Assembly (NCBI GenBank): GCA_020851855.1
Contig: JADZBY010000296.1
Coordinates: 1-17,695 of the forward strand
Reading direction: 5' to 3'
Length of the DNA stretch: 17,695 nt
Source of the DNA: Anaerolineae bacterium
GTDB lineage: Bacteria; Chloroflexota; Anaerolineae; Aggregatilineales; UBA2796
In this document: positions 7,759 through 14,514 of the stretch, piece by piece
Layout of the letters: each line of letters opens with the position of its first letter
How positions within the stretch are numbered: position 1 is the first letter of the stretch
The notes under the pieces: model-generated
What the model was told of the DNA's origin: nothing
The model's input: only the letters and a program-made list of their open reading frames with translations
Databases searched by the model: none
Position numbers and translations under genes: made by a program

Positions 7759-7768
7759 CACATGATCC
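7759..7768. repeat. Right direct repeat (possible target-site duplication)
   Basis: CACATGATCC, abutting the right terminal inverted repeat and identical to 7547-7556. Both copies are followed at the same distance by AAAATCCG, so part of the similarity may predate or be independent of an insertion. Confidence 0.65.
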
Positions 7769-7769
7769 G

Positions 7770-7801
7770 CGCTTCAATCTAAAAAATCCGTATTGAAAGC
7801 G
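7770..7801 (-). terminator. Hairpin with T-run after the PBP gene, possible terminator
   Basis: CGCTTCAAT (7770-7778) pairs with ATTGAAAGCG (7792-7801) with one bulge, with an A-run between them on the + strand. Read on the - strand, the T-run follows a shorter alternative stem (AATCC/GGATT). It lies about 10 bases past the PBP stop. Form and position suit a weak terminator, but neither folding is classical. Confidence 0.3.
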
Positions 7802-7811
7802 GGGATTCTGC

Positions 7812-10082
7812 TCACTGCGCGGGCGGGCCGCCTTCGCCCAGGCCGGGCGGCGGCAGCATCTCGTAGGGCAGGCTCCAGAAGTTCGGCCACGGCTCGTAGG
7901 GCAGGTTGTAATACGCCTCGATGACGCGCCGCACGATGGGCGCGGACGTTTCCGAGCCTTCGCGCGAATAGAGGGTCAGCGCCGCGATGGCAATCTCCGG
8001 CTCACCGGGCGGACCGGCGTAGGCGGCGAACCAGCCATGCGGGTAAGGCGCGCCGCTCTCCGCCGTCCCCGTTTTGCCGCAAATCTGAACCCGCGTCTGG
8101 TCGAAGTTCCAGAACACCCACTGCGCCGTGCCCAGGTCTTTGTTCACCGTGACGTTGCACAGCGCTTCTTCAACGCCGCGCATGACGTCCGGGGCGATGC
8201 CGAGCGCCGCCGGCGCGGCAGGTTGGGCGGTGTAACTCGGCGTTTGGCCGGGAGCGCCCACGCTGCGCACCAGGTAGGGCGTGGGCAGCGTTTCGCCGTT
8301 CGCCACCGCCGCCATCATGCGCGCCACCTGCAAGACCGTCACCTGCACGTCGCCCTGGCCGATCACGATGTTGAGCGCGTCGCCCACGCCCCACGGGCGA
8401 AGTTGCTGAAGGCGCGTCGAGGCCGGGTCGGGGATGATGCCCTGCGCTTCAGGGATGGCGTCGATGCCGGTGCGCACGCCCAGGCCGAGCCGGTTCGCAT
8501 ATTGGCGGAATAGTTCCGGGTCCTGGCTGTTCACCCGGTCGCCGAGGGTCCAGAAGTACACGTCGCACGAGCTGGTGAGGCCCTCTTTCATGTTGATCAG
8601 CCCGTGGTAGTTCGGGTCGCGGTTCGGCTCCAGGTAAATCCAGTCCGTCTTGATGCTGCCGTCGTCGGGGCTGGTGTACAGGCCGGTGCAGTCCACGACG
8701 TCAAGCATGCCCATCGCGCCGGAGTCGGCGGCGGCGATCATGGACGACACTTTCATCACGGAAGCGGGCGAGTAGGTTTCTTCGGTGGCGTGGTTGACCG
8801 TGGCGCGCTTGCTCAGGTAATAGGCGATGGTGTCCGCGTCAAAGCTGGTGGCCAGCCGGAAGGCGTCGGGATGTACGGTCGGGTAGCTGGCCAGCGCCAG
8901 CACTTCGCCCGTCTTGACATCGAGCACGACCACCGCCGCGCCGGTCGAAAACTCGGCCCAGTTGGCGGCGTTGTACGCTTCCGCGAGCGCTTCCTCGACA
9001 CGCAGCTGCAAACCGCGGTCGATGGTCAGCCGCACGTCCTGGCCGGGCGCTGATTCGCGCGTGAAGATGGTGCGCACGGTCAGCCCGTCGGGCGTGACGA
9101 TGCTCAGCGCCGCGCCGCTCTGGCCGCCCAGCGCATCCTGCCAGTAACGCTCGACGCCGAACTGCCCGACCAGCGCATCCGGCGCAGCGTTGGGAAACTC
9201 CGCCACCTGTTCGGCGCGGATCGGGCCGACGAAGCCGATGGTCTGCGCGCCGAGCGTGCCGCCGTAATAGAAGCGCGTGCGCTGCGGCAGATATTCGAGC
9301 AGGCAGACGCGATCCAGGCCGGGCCGCAACACTTGCAGGTCTTCGGGGCTGAGCGTGCCGACCGTGTAGCCGTTGTCCTGGCCGGTGAATGCCTTGTAGC
9401 GCTCCAGGTCGGGCCGGAACAGGCGGAAGACGCGCGCCAGTTCGTCCAGGCACAAGTCCGCGTTGCCGCCGGGATAAGTGCGCGTGAGCAGGCGCACGGC
9501 GAAATTGTCGACGTTGTCCTGGGCGATGACGCGGTCGCTGCGGTCGAGAATCCTGCCGCGCGTGCCCGTGGTGCGGGTCAATTGCAACTGCGCGCCGCCG
9601 GCCATGCCTTCGAAGATGTCCATCGCGCTCCATGACACCCGCCAGCCGCGCGGCGTGATCATGAGTCGCATGGTCCGCCCTTCGTCCGTGAAGCGGCCCA
9701 GCGGGAGCGAGTTGAAGCTCATGTTGTAGCGGACGATGGCGGTCGTGCCCTGCTGCTCGCCTTCGTCCGAGAGGATTTCGTAGTCCTTCGGGCTGTCTTC
9801 GGCCAGCCGCAGCGTCTCTTCGGCGGCGCGGTAGGCTTCCTGGAACGCCTCGCGGGACGTGATCTGGCTGCGCGGCGTGATCAGGGCGTACATGCTGCCG
9901 TAATCGCCGCTGACCCAGCCATCCAGAAAGGCGCGCGCCACGCTCTCGGCGTCGCCCAGGTTGGGCGGCGCGGTCGGGCCGCCGGGCTGCGCTGCCGGGG
10001 CCGATGCACACGACGCCAGCAGCGCCAGAATCAGGAGACTGGCCAGCAAACGGGCGGGCCGCACGCGGATGTTCAGGCGCAT
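7812..10082 (-). CDS. Class B penicillin-binding protein with MecA-like N-terminal domain, lipoprotein type
   Basis: A peptidoglycan transpeptidase acting outside the membrane, 756 residues. The N-terminus is a lipoprotein signal with lipobox LAS-C (Cys25). Residues about 42-150 resemble the NTF2-like MecA_N domain (ESVARAFLDGWVSGDYGSMYALITP). The class B dimerisation region begins at RGRILDR (175-181). The transpeptidase domain (about 375-725) has the active-site S441-V-M-K444 (SxxK), S505-C-D507 in the place of SxN, and K670-T-G (KTGTAE). Asp in the second motif is, as I recall, also seen in PBP2/MrdA-type enzymes, so activity is expected. AGAAGG (10093-10098) lies 10 bases before the ATG. 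The small HTH gene is 24 bp upstream on the same strand and probably in the same transcript. Low beta-lactam affinity is possible from the architecture but cannot be read from sequence alone. Confidence 0.94.
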   Translation of the reverse strand: MRLNIRVRPARLLASLLILALLASCASAPAAQPGGPTAPPNLGDAESVARAFLDGWVSGDYGSMYALITPRSQITSREAFQEAYRAAEETLRLAEDSPKDYEILSDEGEQQGTTAIVRYNMSFNSLPLGRFTDEGRTMRLMITPRGWRVSWSAMDIFEGMAGGAQLQLTRTTGTRGRILDRSDRVIAQDNVDNFAVRLLTRTYPGGNADLCLDELARVFRLFRPDLERYKAFTGQDNGYTVGTLSPEDLQVLRPGLDRVCLLEYLPQRTRFYYGGTLGAQTIGFVGPIRAEQVAEFPNAAPDALVGQFGVERYWQDALGGQSGAALSIVTPDGLTVRTIFTRESAPGQDVRLTIDRGLQLRVEEALAEAYNAANWAEFSTGAAVVVLDVKTGEVLALASYPTVHPDAFRLATSFDADTIAYYLSKRATVNHATEETYSPASVMKVSSMIAAADSGAMGMLDVVDCTGLYTSPDDGSIKTDWIYLEPNRDPNYHGLINMKEGLTSSCDVYFWTLGDRVNSQDPELFRQYANRLGLGVRTGIDAIPEAQGIIPDPASTRLQQLRPWGVGDALNIVIGQGDVQVTVLQVARMMAAVANGETLPTPYLVRSVGAPGQTPSYTAQPAAPAALGIAPDVMRGVEEALCNVTVNKDLGTAQWVFWNFDQTRVQICGKTGTAESGAPYPHGWFAAYAGPPGEPEIAIAALTLYSREGSETSAPIVRRVIEAYYNLPYEPWPNFWSLPYEMLPPPGLGEGGPPAQ

Positions 10083-10106
10083 GGGCGAAAAACCTTCTGA
10101 CTCACG

Positions 10107-10355
10107 TCATCGTTCGGCGCGCGGCAACGAATCGGGCAGTTGGTCCCCGTTCGTCTCAGACGCGCTCAAGAGGTCGAGTATATGCTGGCCCAGGATCAGC
10201 ACACGACGCATACCCGGCGGTTGGCTGACGCGCAGGCGGCGCGTCTGGATCAGGCGCTTGACGCTGCTGAGGCTGACATTGAGGATTTCCGCGACTTCCT
10301 CGCGGGAATAGACGCGGTTTGGCTCGATAACCGGGCGCTGGCTGTGGTGGCTCAT
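10107..10355 (-). CDS. Small excisionase/MerR-type helix-turn-helix DNA-binding protein
   Basis: 82 residues. Positions about 15-60 (VYSREEVAEILNVSLSSVKR, then a wing-like LIQTRRLRVSQPPGMRRV) match the short winged HTH of the excisionase/HTH_17 group. ATG 10355 is preferred; the longer frame opens with TTG 10391, which lies in the probable -35 box. A strong -10 (TATACT) ends exactly seven bases before ATG 10355, so the message may be leaderless. It lies 24 bp upstream of the penicillin-binding protein gene and on the same strand, which suggests a cell-wall-linked regulator or a simple autoregulator. There is no integrase or phage gene nearby, so a role as a true excisionase is unlikely. The target is unknown. 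Confidence 0.8.
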   Translation of the reverse strand: MSHHSQRPVIEPNRVYSREEVAEILNVSLSSVKRLIQTRRLRVSQPPGMRRVLILGQHILDLLSASETNGDQLPDSLPRAER

Positions 10356-10362
10356 GCGGCGG

Positions 10363-10391
10363 AGTATAGCGCGGCGCGTGGCGGCGATCAA
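10363..10391 (-). promoter_or_regulatory. Promoter of the HTH-PBP transcript, possibly leaderless
   Basis: On the - strand TTGATC (10386-10391) is followed after 17 bp by TATACT (10363-10368), close to the sigma-70 consensus. Seven bases then separate the -10 from ATG 10355, so transcription should begin at or next to the A of the start codon. Confidence 0.65.
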
Positions 10392-10408
10392 TGCGGCGCA
10401 GGGGCGCG

Positions 10409-10464
10409 AAAATCCCTCACCCCGGCGCGCCGCACGCTGCGAACGGCGCGGCCCGAGGTGAGGG
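10409..10464 (-). terminator. Probable terminator after the VOC gene
   Basis: CCCTCACC (10414-10421) and GGTGAGGG (10457-10464) close a GC-rich imperfect hairpin with further pairing inside. On the - strand it is followed at once by ATTTTC (10408-10413). It lies 33 bases past the VOC stop and just upstream of the HTH promoter, separating the two units. The CCCTCACC arm resembles that of the MITE near 7.6 kb, so it may be a repeat fragment serving as a terminator. Confidence 0.45.
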
Positions 10465-10496
10465 CGGAGCAGGCCAATCTGTTCAGGAAGGTCTTG

Positions 10497-10856
10497 CTAC
10501 GGGCGCGTGGACTGCCATAGACCGATGATATTGCCGGTTGGGTCCTGGAACATCGCCATCGCGCCCATGTCCCCAACCTGCATTCGCGGCAGGACGACCT
10601 TGCCGCCACTGGCTTCGATGCTCTTCAGGTCGGCGTCGATGTCCGGCGAGCTGAAATAGACCACGACCCGTCCCGCGTGCACGCTCTCCGAGAGGGGCAC
10701 AAAGGCGCCGCCGCTCGTATCGTTGAAATTGAAGCCCAGGTAGTCAAACTGGGTGTCCAGACTGGACGTGATGCCGAGCGCCTTGTGATAGAAGTCGGCG
10801 GCCTGATCGCGGTTGCCAGCGGGAATCTCGACGTGAACGAGGGCACGAGGAGCCAT
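10497..10856 (-). CDS. VOC-superfamily (glyoxalase/bleomycin-resistance-like) protein
   Basis: 119 residues with the VOC fold pattern: LVHVEIPAGNRDQAADFYHK at the start, GGAFVPLSES and VVVYFSSPDID in the middle, and FQDPTGNIIGLWQS at the end. One such chain has two beta-alpha-beta-beta-beta modules. His8 could bind metal, but the usual C-terminal Glu (GN-x-x-E) is replaced (GNIIGLWQ), so metal-dependent catalysis is doubtful and the substrate is unknown. AAGGAAGG (10862-10869) is an excellent ribosome-binding site five bases before ATG 10856. The promoter is nearly consensus and carries two GAAC-N4-GTTC boxes, which points to tight repression and possibly induction by DNA damage. The gene has its own promoter although a SET-domain gene lies upstream on the same strand. 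Confidence 0.88.
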   Translation of the reverse strand: MAPRALVHVEIPAGNRDQAADFYHKALGITSSLDTQFDYLGFNFNDTSGGAFVPLSESVHAGRVVVYFSSPDIDADLKSIEASGGKVVLPRMQVGDMGAMAMFQDPTGNIIGLWQSTRP

Positions 10857-10888
10857 GTGGACCTTCCTTGCTCAACGCGAACGGACAA

Positions 10889-10900
10889 GAACATACGTTC
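10889..10900. promoter_or_regulatory. Second GAAC-N4-GTTC operator over the start of transcription
   Basis: GAACATACGTTC has the same half-sites and spacing as the box at 10914-10925. The centres are 25 bp apart and this copy covers the expected +1. Two copies in one promoter argue against chance. Confidence 0.6.
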
Positions 10901-10902
10901 AC

Positions 10903-10931
10903 ATTATCCGCCAGAACGCGCGTTCTGTCAA
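10903..10931 (-). promoter_or_regulatory. Near-consensus promoter of the VOC gene
   Basis: On the - strand TTGACA (10926-10931, perfect -35) is followed after exactly 17 bp by GATAAT (10903-10908, one mismatch to the -10 consensus). Transcription should start near 10896, giving a leader of about 40 bases. Two operator-like palindromes lie inside it. Confidence 0.85.
10913..10926. promoter_or_regulatory. GAAC-N4-GTTC operator between -35 and -10 (SOS/LexA-box-like)
   Basis: AGAACGCGCGTTCT is a perfect 14-bp palindrome in the promoter spacer. GAAC-N4-GTTC is the known recognition pattern of Gram-positive type LexA. Binding here would block RNA polymerase. Confidence 0.62.
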
Positions 10932-10982
10932 TGCAGGTTGGCTGGAGAATCCGGGAGCAGCGGTGGGATAAACAAGGAATCG

Positions 10983-11519
10983 CTAATACTTATTTCGAAG
11001 CCGGTCGATGCGGCGCTGAAGGTAGGGCATGAAGTAGCCCTCGTAGCGGGCCTGAAGCTCTGGCAGTTTCCAATCGTCGCCGGTGACGACGCCCCGGCAG
11101 TTGGGCTGGCCACACGCACATTCCATGTAGAACTGCGGGTGGCTATCGCTCATGGCGTAATCGAAGCACACCTCTTCGCCCGCCGCGATGTCGCGCATGG
11201 CGACGAGTGTGATCTGGCCACGCAGGCCCGCGTTGGGGTTGCACGAGTGGTTGGCGCTATCGGCCACGTCATCGACCATGCCGCTACACAGGTGGTGGTC
11301 GTCGTCCACCTGGATGGCGTGGTCGCGCGCAAAGTCCGGTTGCTGGTACAGCTGCTCGGTGGTGAGGACGACGCCGCCCCACACCAGGATGATCTCGTCT
11401 TTGGCGATTGGCTCGGCGGCGTACAGCGTCCAGCCTGCGCCGGGCGTCTGGCGGCGGTCGATCTTGGGGCTGGTCCAGGCGATGCGCGAGACGGCGGGGC
11501 GGACGGGTACGGATGACAT
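10983..11519 (-). CDS. SET-domain protein (putative protein-lysine methyltransferase)
   Basis: 178 residues with a short SET domain. It has a GxGW-type cofactor entry (GAGW, 27-30), the key NHSCNPN motif (90-96), GEEVCFDYAMSD (114-125) with the catalytic-region Tyr121, and a post-SET zinc motif CACGQPNC (Cys134, 136 and 141, CxCx4C). SET enzymes transfer a methyl group from S-adenosylmethionine to lysine; the bacterial target is unknown. GAAGGA (11525-11530) sits five bases before ATG 11519. The gene lies 43 bp downstream of xseB on the same strand, so it may be the last gene of the MFS-xseA-xseB transcript, though nothing links its function to exonuclease VII. Confidence 0.88.
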   Translation of the reverse strand: MSSVPVRPAVSRIAWTSPKIDRRQTPGAGWTLYAAEPIAKDEIILVWGGVVLTTEQLYQQPDFARDHAIQVDDDHHLCSGMVDDVADSANHSCNPNAGLRGQITLVAMRDIAAGEEVCFDYAMSDSHPQFYMECACGQPNCRGVVTGDDWKLPELQARYEGYFMPYLQRRIDRLRNKY

Positions 11520-11562
11520 GCGGGTCCTTCGCTCCGGTGGTTCGGTGGGCGATTACAGGCAA

Positions 11563-11799
11563 CTATTCCAGCCGTTCGGCGCTCAGGCCGGTCGCGGCAT
11601 CCCCGACGAGGCGGTTTACGCGCAGATCGGCGCGGTCCAGGCACTCGCCGCAAAAGGCGACAAGCTGCCGCCCGCGCTCGTACAGGGCGACGGATTGATC
11701 CAGGGTCAATTCGCCCGATTCGAGGCGCTCGACAAGGCTCTGTAGCTCGCGGTAAGCGGTTTCAAAATCCAGGTCCAGCGGCGTCATTTCGTCCGTCAT
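11563..11799 (-). CDS. xseB: Exonuclease VII small subunit
   Basis: 78 residues with the all-helical XseB pattern: FETAYRELQSLVERLESGEL, then LDQSVALYERGRQLVAFCGECL and a final DRADLRVNRL. XseB binds the helical tail of XseA; the complex degrades single-stranded DNA from both ends. The ATG (11797-11799) overlaps the xseA stop as ATGA, so translation is probably coupled. The frame stays open far upstream inside xseA, but only these last 78 codons make family sense. Length is typical. Confidence 0.95.
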   Translation of the reverse strand: MTDEMTPLDLDFETAYRELQSLVERLESGELTLDQSVALYERGRQLVAFCGECLDRADLRVNRLVGDAATGLSAERLE

Positions 11800-13013
11800 T
11801 CGCCCTTGTGCTCCTTTACCACAGCGCGGATCGCTCCGCGCGCCAGTTGTACATCGATCTCGGTATCCGGCGGCGCGGCGGCGGCGTCCGTCACCGGGCG
11901 GCCATCGGCGGCGCGCGTCACCAGGGCATACCCACGCGCCAGCAGGCCAAGCGGATTGGCCGCGTCGAGCGCACGGGCCTGGAGCGCCAGCCGGTCGCGC
12001 CGCGATTGTTGTAGCCGGTCCAGCGCGCGCCGCAAGCGTTGATCCAACTCGTCGAGGCGCTGCCGCTCGTTCCGGACACGCCCGGCAGGCGAGAGCAGCC
12101 GCAGCCGGCCCGCGACGTTGTCCAGCGCGTGCCGCCGCGCCGCCACGCCCGCGCGCACGGCGTCCCCGGCCCGGACGAGCAGCGCGGCCAGGTCGCCGCG
12201 CACCTGGGCCAGATCGGGCGTGATCATCTCTGCCCCGGCGCTGGGCGTCGGCGCGCGGCGGTCGGCGGCTCCGTCCACCAGCGTGGTATCCGTCTCGTGC
12301 CCGACGCCGGTCACGACGGGGGCGCGCGTGGCGCGGATGGCGCGGGCGATGCGCTCGTCGTTGAAGCACCACAGGTCTTCCAGGCTGCCGCCGCCGCGCG
12401 CCAGCAGGATCACGTCCACGCCGAAGGCATCGACGCGCTGCAAAGCGGCCACGATCTGCGGCGGCGCGTCCTCGCCCTGTACGGCGGCGGCGCTCAGGAT
12501 GACCTCGGCCAGCGGGAAGCGGCGACGCAGCACATTCAGGATGTCCTGGAAGGCGGCGGCGGAAGGCGAGGTGACGACGCCAATCCGGCGTGGGAAGGGC
12601 GGCAGCGGGCGCTTGATCGCGTCCTGGAACAGCCCTTCGGCGTCCAGTTTGGCCCATAGCCGCTGGAACTGCGCGTGCAGGTCGCCAATCGCGTCGAGCG
12701 GCATGAGCAGGTCGGCGTACAACTGGTACTGCCCGCCCTGCTCATAGACGCCGATTCGCCCGTGGGCGCGCACCACCTGCCCGTTGCTCGGCAGGGCGCG
12801 CTGGCGGGCGGCGTCGCTGCGCCACATCACGGCGCGAAGCTGGCTCATCTCGTCCTTGAGCGAGAAGTAGACATGCCCCGACGCCGGGCGCGACAGGTTC
12901 GACACCTCGCCCACCACCCAGACCTCTTGCAGACGGGCTTCCGCATCAAGCGTGCGGCGCACCAGGCCCGTCAGCGCGGAGACAGTATATTCACCGGACC
13001 GTTCGTCAAACAT
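11796..13013 (-). CDS. xseA: Exonuclease VII large subunit
   Basis: 405 residues. An N-terminal OB-fold DNA-binding domain (about 1-105, with VVGEVSNLSRPASGHVYFSL) precedes the catalytic domain carrying GVVTSPSAAAFQDI (145-158), ARGGGSLEDLW (205-215), GVGHETD (236-242) and DRRAPTPSAGAE (251-262), then a long Arg/Leu-rich helical region that holds XseB. The product degrades single-stranded DNA in repair and recombination. TATACT ends seven bases before ATG 13013, a possible leaderless start; a GAAGGAG sequence (13030-13036) is 16 bases away, too far for a normal ribosome-binding site. The MFS gene ends 29 bp upstream, so read-through from it is also possible. Confidence 0.97.
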   Translation of the reverse strand: MFDERSGEYTVSALTGLVRRTLDAEARLQEVWVVGEVSNLSRPASGHVYFSLKDEMSQLRAVMWRSDAARQRALPSNGQVVRAHGRIGVYEQGGQYQLYADLLMPLDAIGDLHAQFQRLWAKLDAEGLFQDAIKRPLPPFPRRIGVVTSPSAAAFQDILNVLRRRFPLAEVILSAAAVQGEDAPPQIVAALQRVDAFGVDVILLARGGGSLEDLWCFNDERIARAIRATRAPVVTGVGHETDTTLVDGAADRRAPTPSAGAEMITPDLAQVRGDLAALLVRAGDAVRAGVAARRHALDNVAGRLRLLSPAGRVRNERQRLDELDQRLRRALDRLQQSRRDRLALQARALDAANPLGLLARGYALVTRAADGRPVTDAAAAPPDTEIDVQLARGAIRAVVKEHKGE

Positions 13014-13020
13014 GGCGCAC

Positions 13021-13026
13021 AGTATA
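13021..13026 (-). promoter_or_regulatory. -10 box just before xseA, possibly a leaderless promoter
   Basis: On the - strand TATACT is followed by seven bases and ATG 13013, the same arrangement as at the HTH gene. No convincing -35 lies 16-18 bp upstream, so support rests on the -10 and its spacing. Confidence 0.35.
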
Positions 13027-13042
13027 CCACTCCTTCACCGCT

Positions 13043-14302
13043 TCACCGCCCGTTGGCGCGGCGCGGCAGGCCGATGAGCAGCGCCGCCGGGCCGAGCATG
13101 AGCAGCCAGATGGCGCTGCCCAGGCCGACGCGCTCCGCCGCCAGCCCGATGGCGAGTGGGATCAGGCTGCCCACCAGGCCGAACACGTTGCCCACCGCGT
13201 GCACGGCTCCGCTCTGGCCGGGCATGGACGTATACAGGTGGCCTTGCAGGACGGAGTACCAGCCCGCGTTAAAAAAGCCGATCAGGCCGAGCAGGATCAG
13301 CTTGGGCGCGAAGCCGGGCACGAGCAAAAAGGCCGGGAACAACACGAGCGTGACCAGGGCGCTGATGCGCACGTAGACCAGGCCGCGCACGCGCTCCAGC
13401 AGCGGGATGACCAGGAAATCGCCCACCAGGCCGACGCCCACCCACACCGCCACGCCGAAGGCCGCCGCGCCCATCTCCACGCCGGCCACGTCCACCAGAT
13501 AGAGAGCCAGATAGCTGTATAGGACGTCCAGCATCAGGTCCGAAAATTCGAGCAGGATCAGCCAGCGCAGCACGGATGGCCGCCGGAGCGCCCGCAGCGC
13601 GTTGATCGCGCCGGTCTTCAGGTCCGAGGCTTCCGCCACGGCAACCGCGTCCACGGGCGCGGAGTCGCCGTTCGCGTCGTGGCTGCCGTTCAGCTTACGG
13701 GCAGCGCGCTTCTGGATCGAGGCGAACGGCACGCGCCACGCTGCGACGAGCGCCACGACGGCCATGATCGCGACCAGGATATACACGGGCCGCCAGCCCA
13801 GGCCCAGCGCCGACGCCGCGCCGAGCGTCAGCGCGCCCGCCAGCACGCCCACCGACCCGGCGAACGTCCAGCGGGCCATGTTCTGCTCGTGGCGGCGCGG
13901 CTCCATGTCCATGAGCGTCGATTGGGAGAGCGAGACGAACGCGCCGGACGACGGGTTGAAGAGCGCCTGCCCGATGAGCAGCGCCCAGAAGCCGCCCGCC
14001 GTGCCGGTCAGCAGCGAGGAGAGGGCAAAACCGGCCCCGCCGGCGAGCACGATGCGCCGCCGCCAGCCCAGATCAGCCAGGATGGCGAGCGCCGGCTCGA
14101 TCAGGCTGCCGACGATGCGCGGCAGGCTCATGAGCAGGCCGATCTGCTCGTAAGTCAGGCCCAGGTCGGCCCGGATGAGCGGCCAGGCGGCTTCGTGCGC
14201 GCCGAAGATGAACTCGTCAAGGAACTCGATGGCGAGAAAGGTGAGCAGGAAGAAGGCCGGGCCGCGCAAACGACGCCGGACCAGAGTACGGAAGCGTGTC
14301 AT
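13043..14302 (-). CDS. Major facilitator superfamily (MFS) transporter
   Basis: 419 residues with about twelve hydrophobic segments in two halves, joined by a polar cytoplasmic loop (about 190-240, with HDANGDSAP). The loop between helices 2 and 3 carries a shortened motif A (LADLGWRRR, 75-83), as MFS proteins do. Acidic residues within or beside helices (EFLDEF near 26-31; EFSDLMLDV after the central loop) could take part in proton coupling. The substrate cannot be told; a drug- or metabolite-exporting role is only a guess. AAAGGAA (14309-14315) lies six bases before ATG 14302. It appears to head the - strand group followed by xseA, xseB and the SET gene. Confidence 0.92.
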   Translation of the reverse strand: MTRFRTLVRRRLRGPAFFLLTFLAIEFLDEFIFGAHEAAWPLIRADLGLTYEQIGLLMSLPRIVGSLIEPALAILADLGWRRRIVLAGGAGFALSSLLTGTAGGFWALLIGQALFNPSSGAFVSLSQSTLMDMEPRRHEQNMARWTFAGSVGVLAGALTLGAASALGLGWRPVYILVAIMAVVALVAAWRVPFASIQKRAARKLNGSHDANGDSAPVDAVAVAEASDLKTGAINALRALRRPSVLRWLILLEFSDLMLDVLYSYLALYLVDVAGVEMGAAAFGVAVWVGVGLVGDFLVIPLLERVRGLVYVRISALVTLVLFPAFLLVPGFAPKLILLGLIGFFNAGWYSVLQGHLYTSMPGQSGAVHAVGNVFGLVGSLIPLAIGLAAERVGLGSAIWLLMLGPAALLIGLPRRANGR

Positions 14303-14480
14303 GGGCTATTCCTTTCGTGAGAAGGCAGGGAAGGACAGACTGAGGGGACCGGGGAATCGAAAAAGGCCAGCAGCAGATGGCCGCCAGCCTGAGAAACGCG
14401 CGCGAATGTCAGAAGCTTAGCGGATCAACCGCTGCTTCGACAGCGTGGATGGCCCATCGGGCGGGCCGTGCCGGTGCGAG

Positions 14481-14492
14481 TGATGTTCATCA
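14481..14492. promoter_or_regulatory. Short inverted repeat upstream of the MFS gene, possible operator
   Basis: TGATGTTCATCA has five-base arms around TT and lies about 180 bases upstream of the MFS start, between that gene and the repeat array. It is short and may be chance. The rest of 14303-14514 shows no gene and no clear promoter. Confidence 0.2.
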
Positions 14493-14514
14493 TGGCCACA
14501 GTGTATGGAAAGTA

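Noticed and set aside
7473..7763. Short - strand ORFs across the 7.4-7.8 kb gap
   Set aside because: They consist of the palindromes and the MITE-like element and have no gene-like composition or ribosome-binding site.
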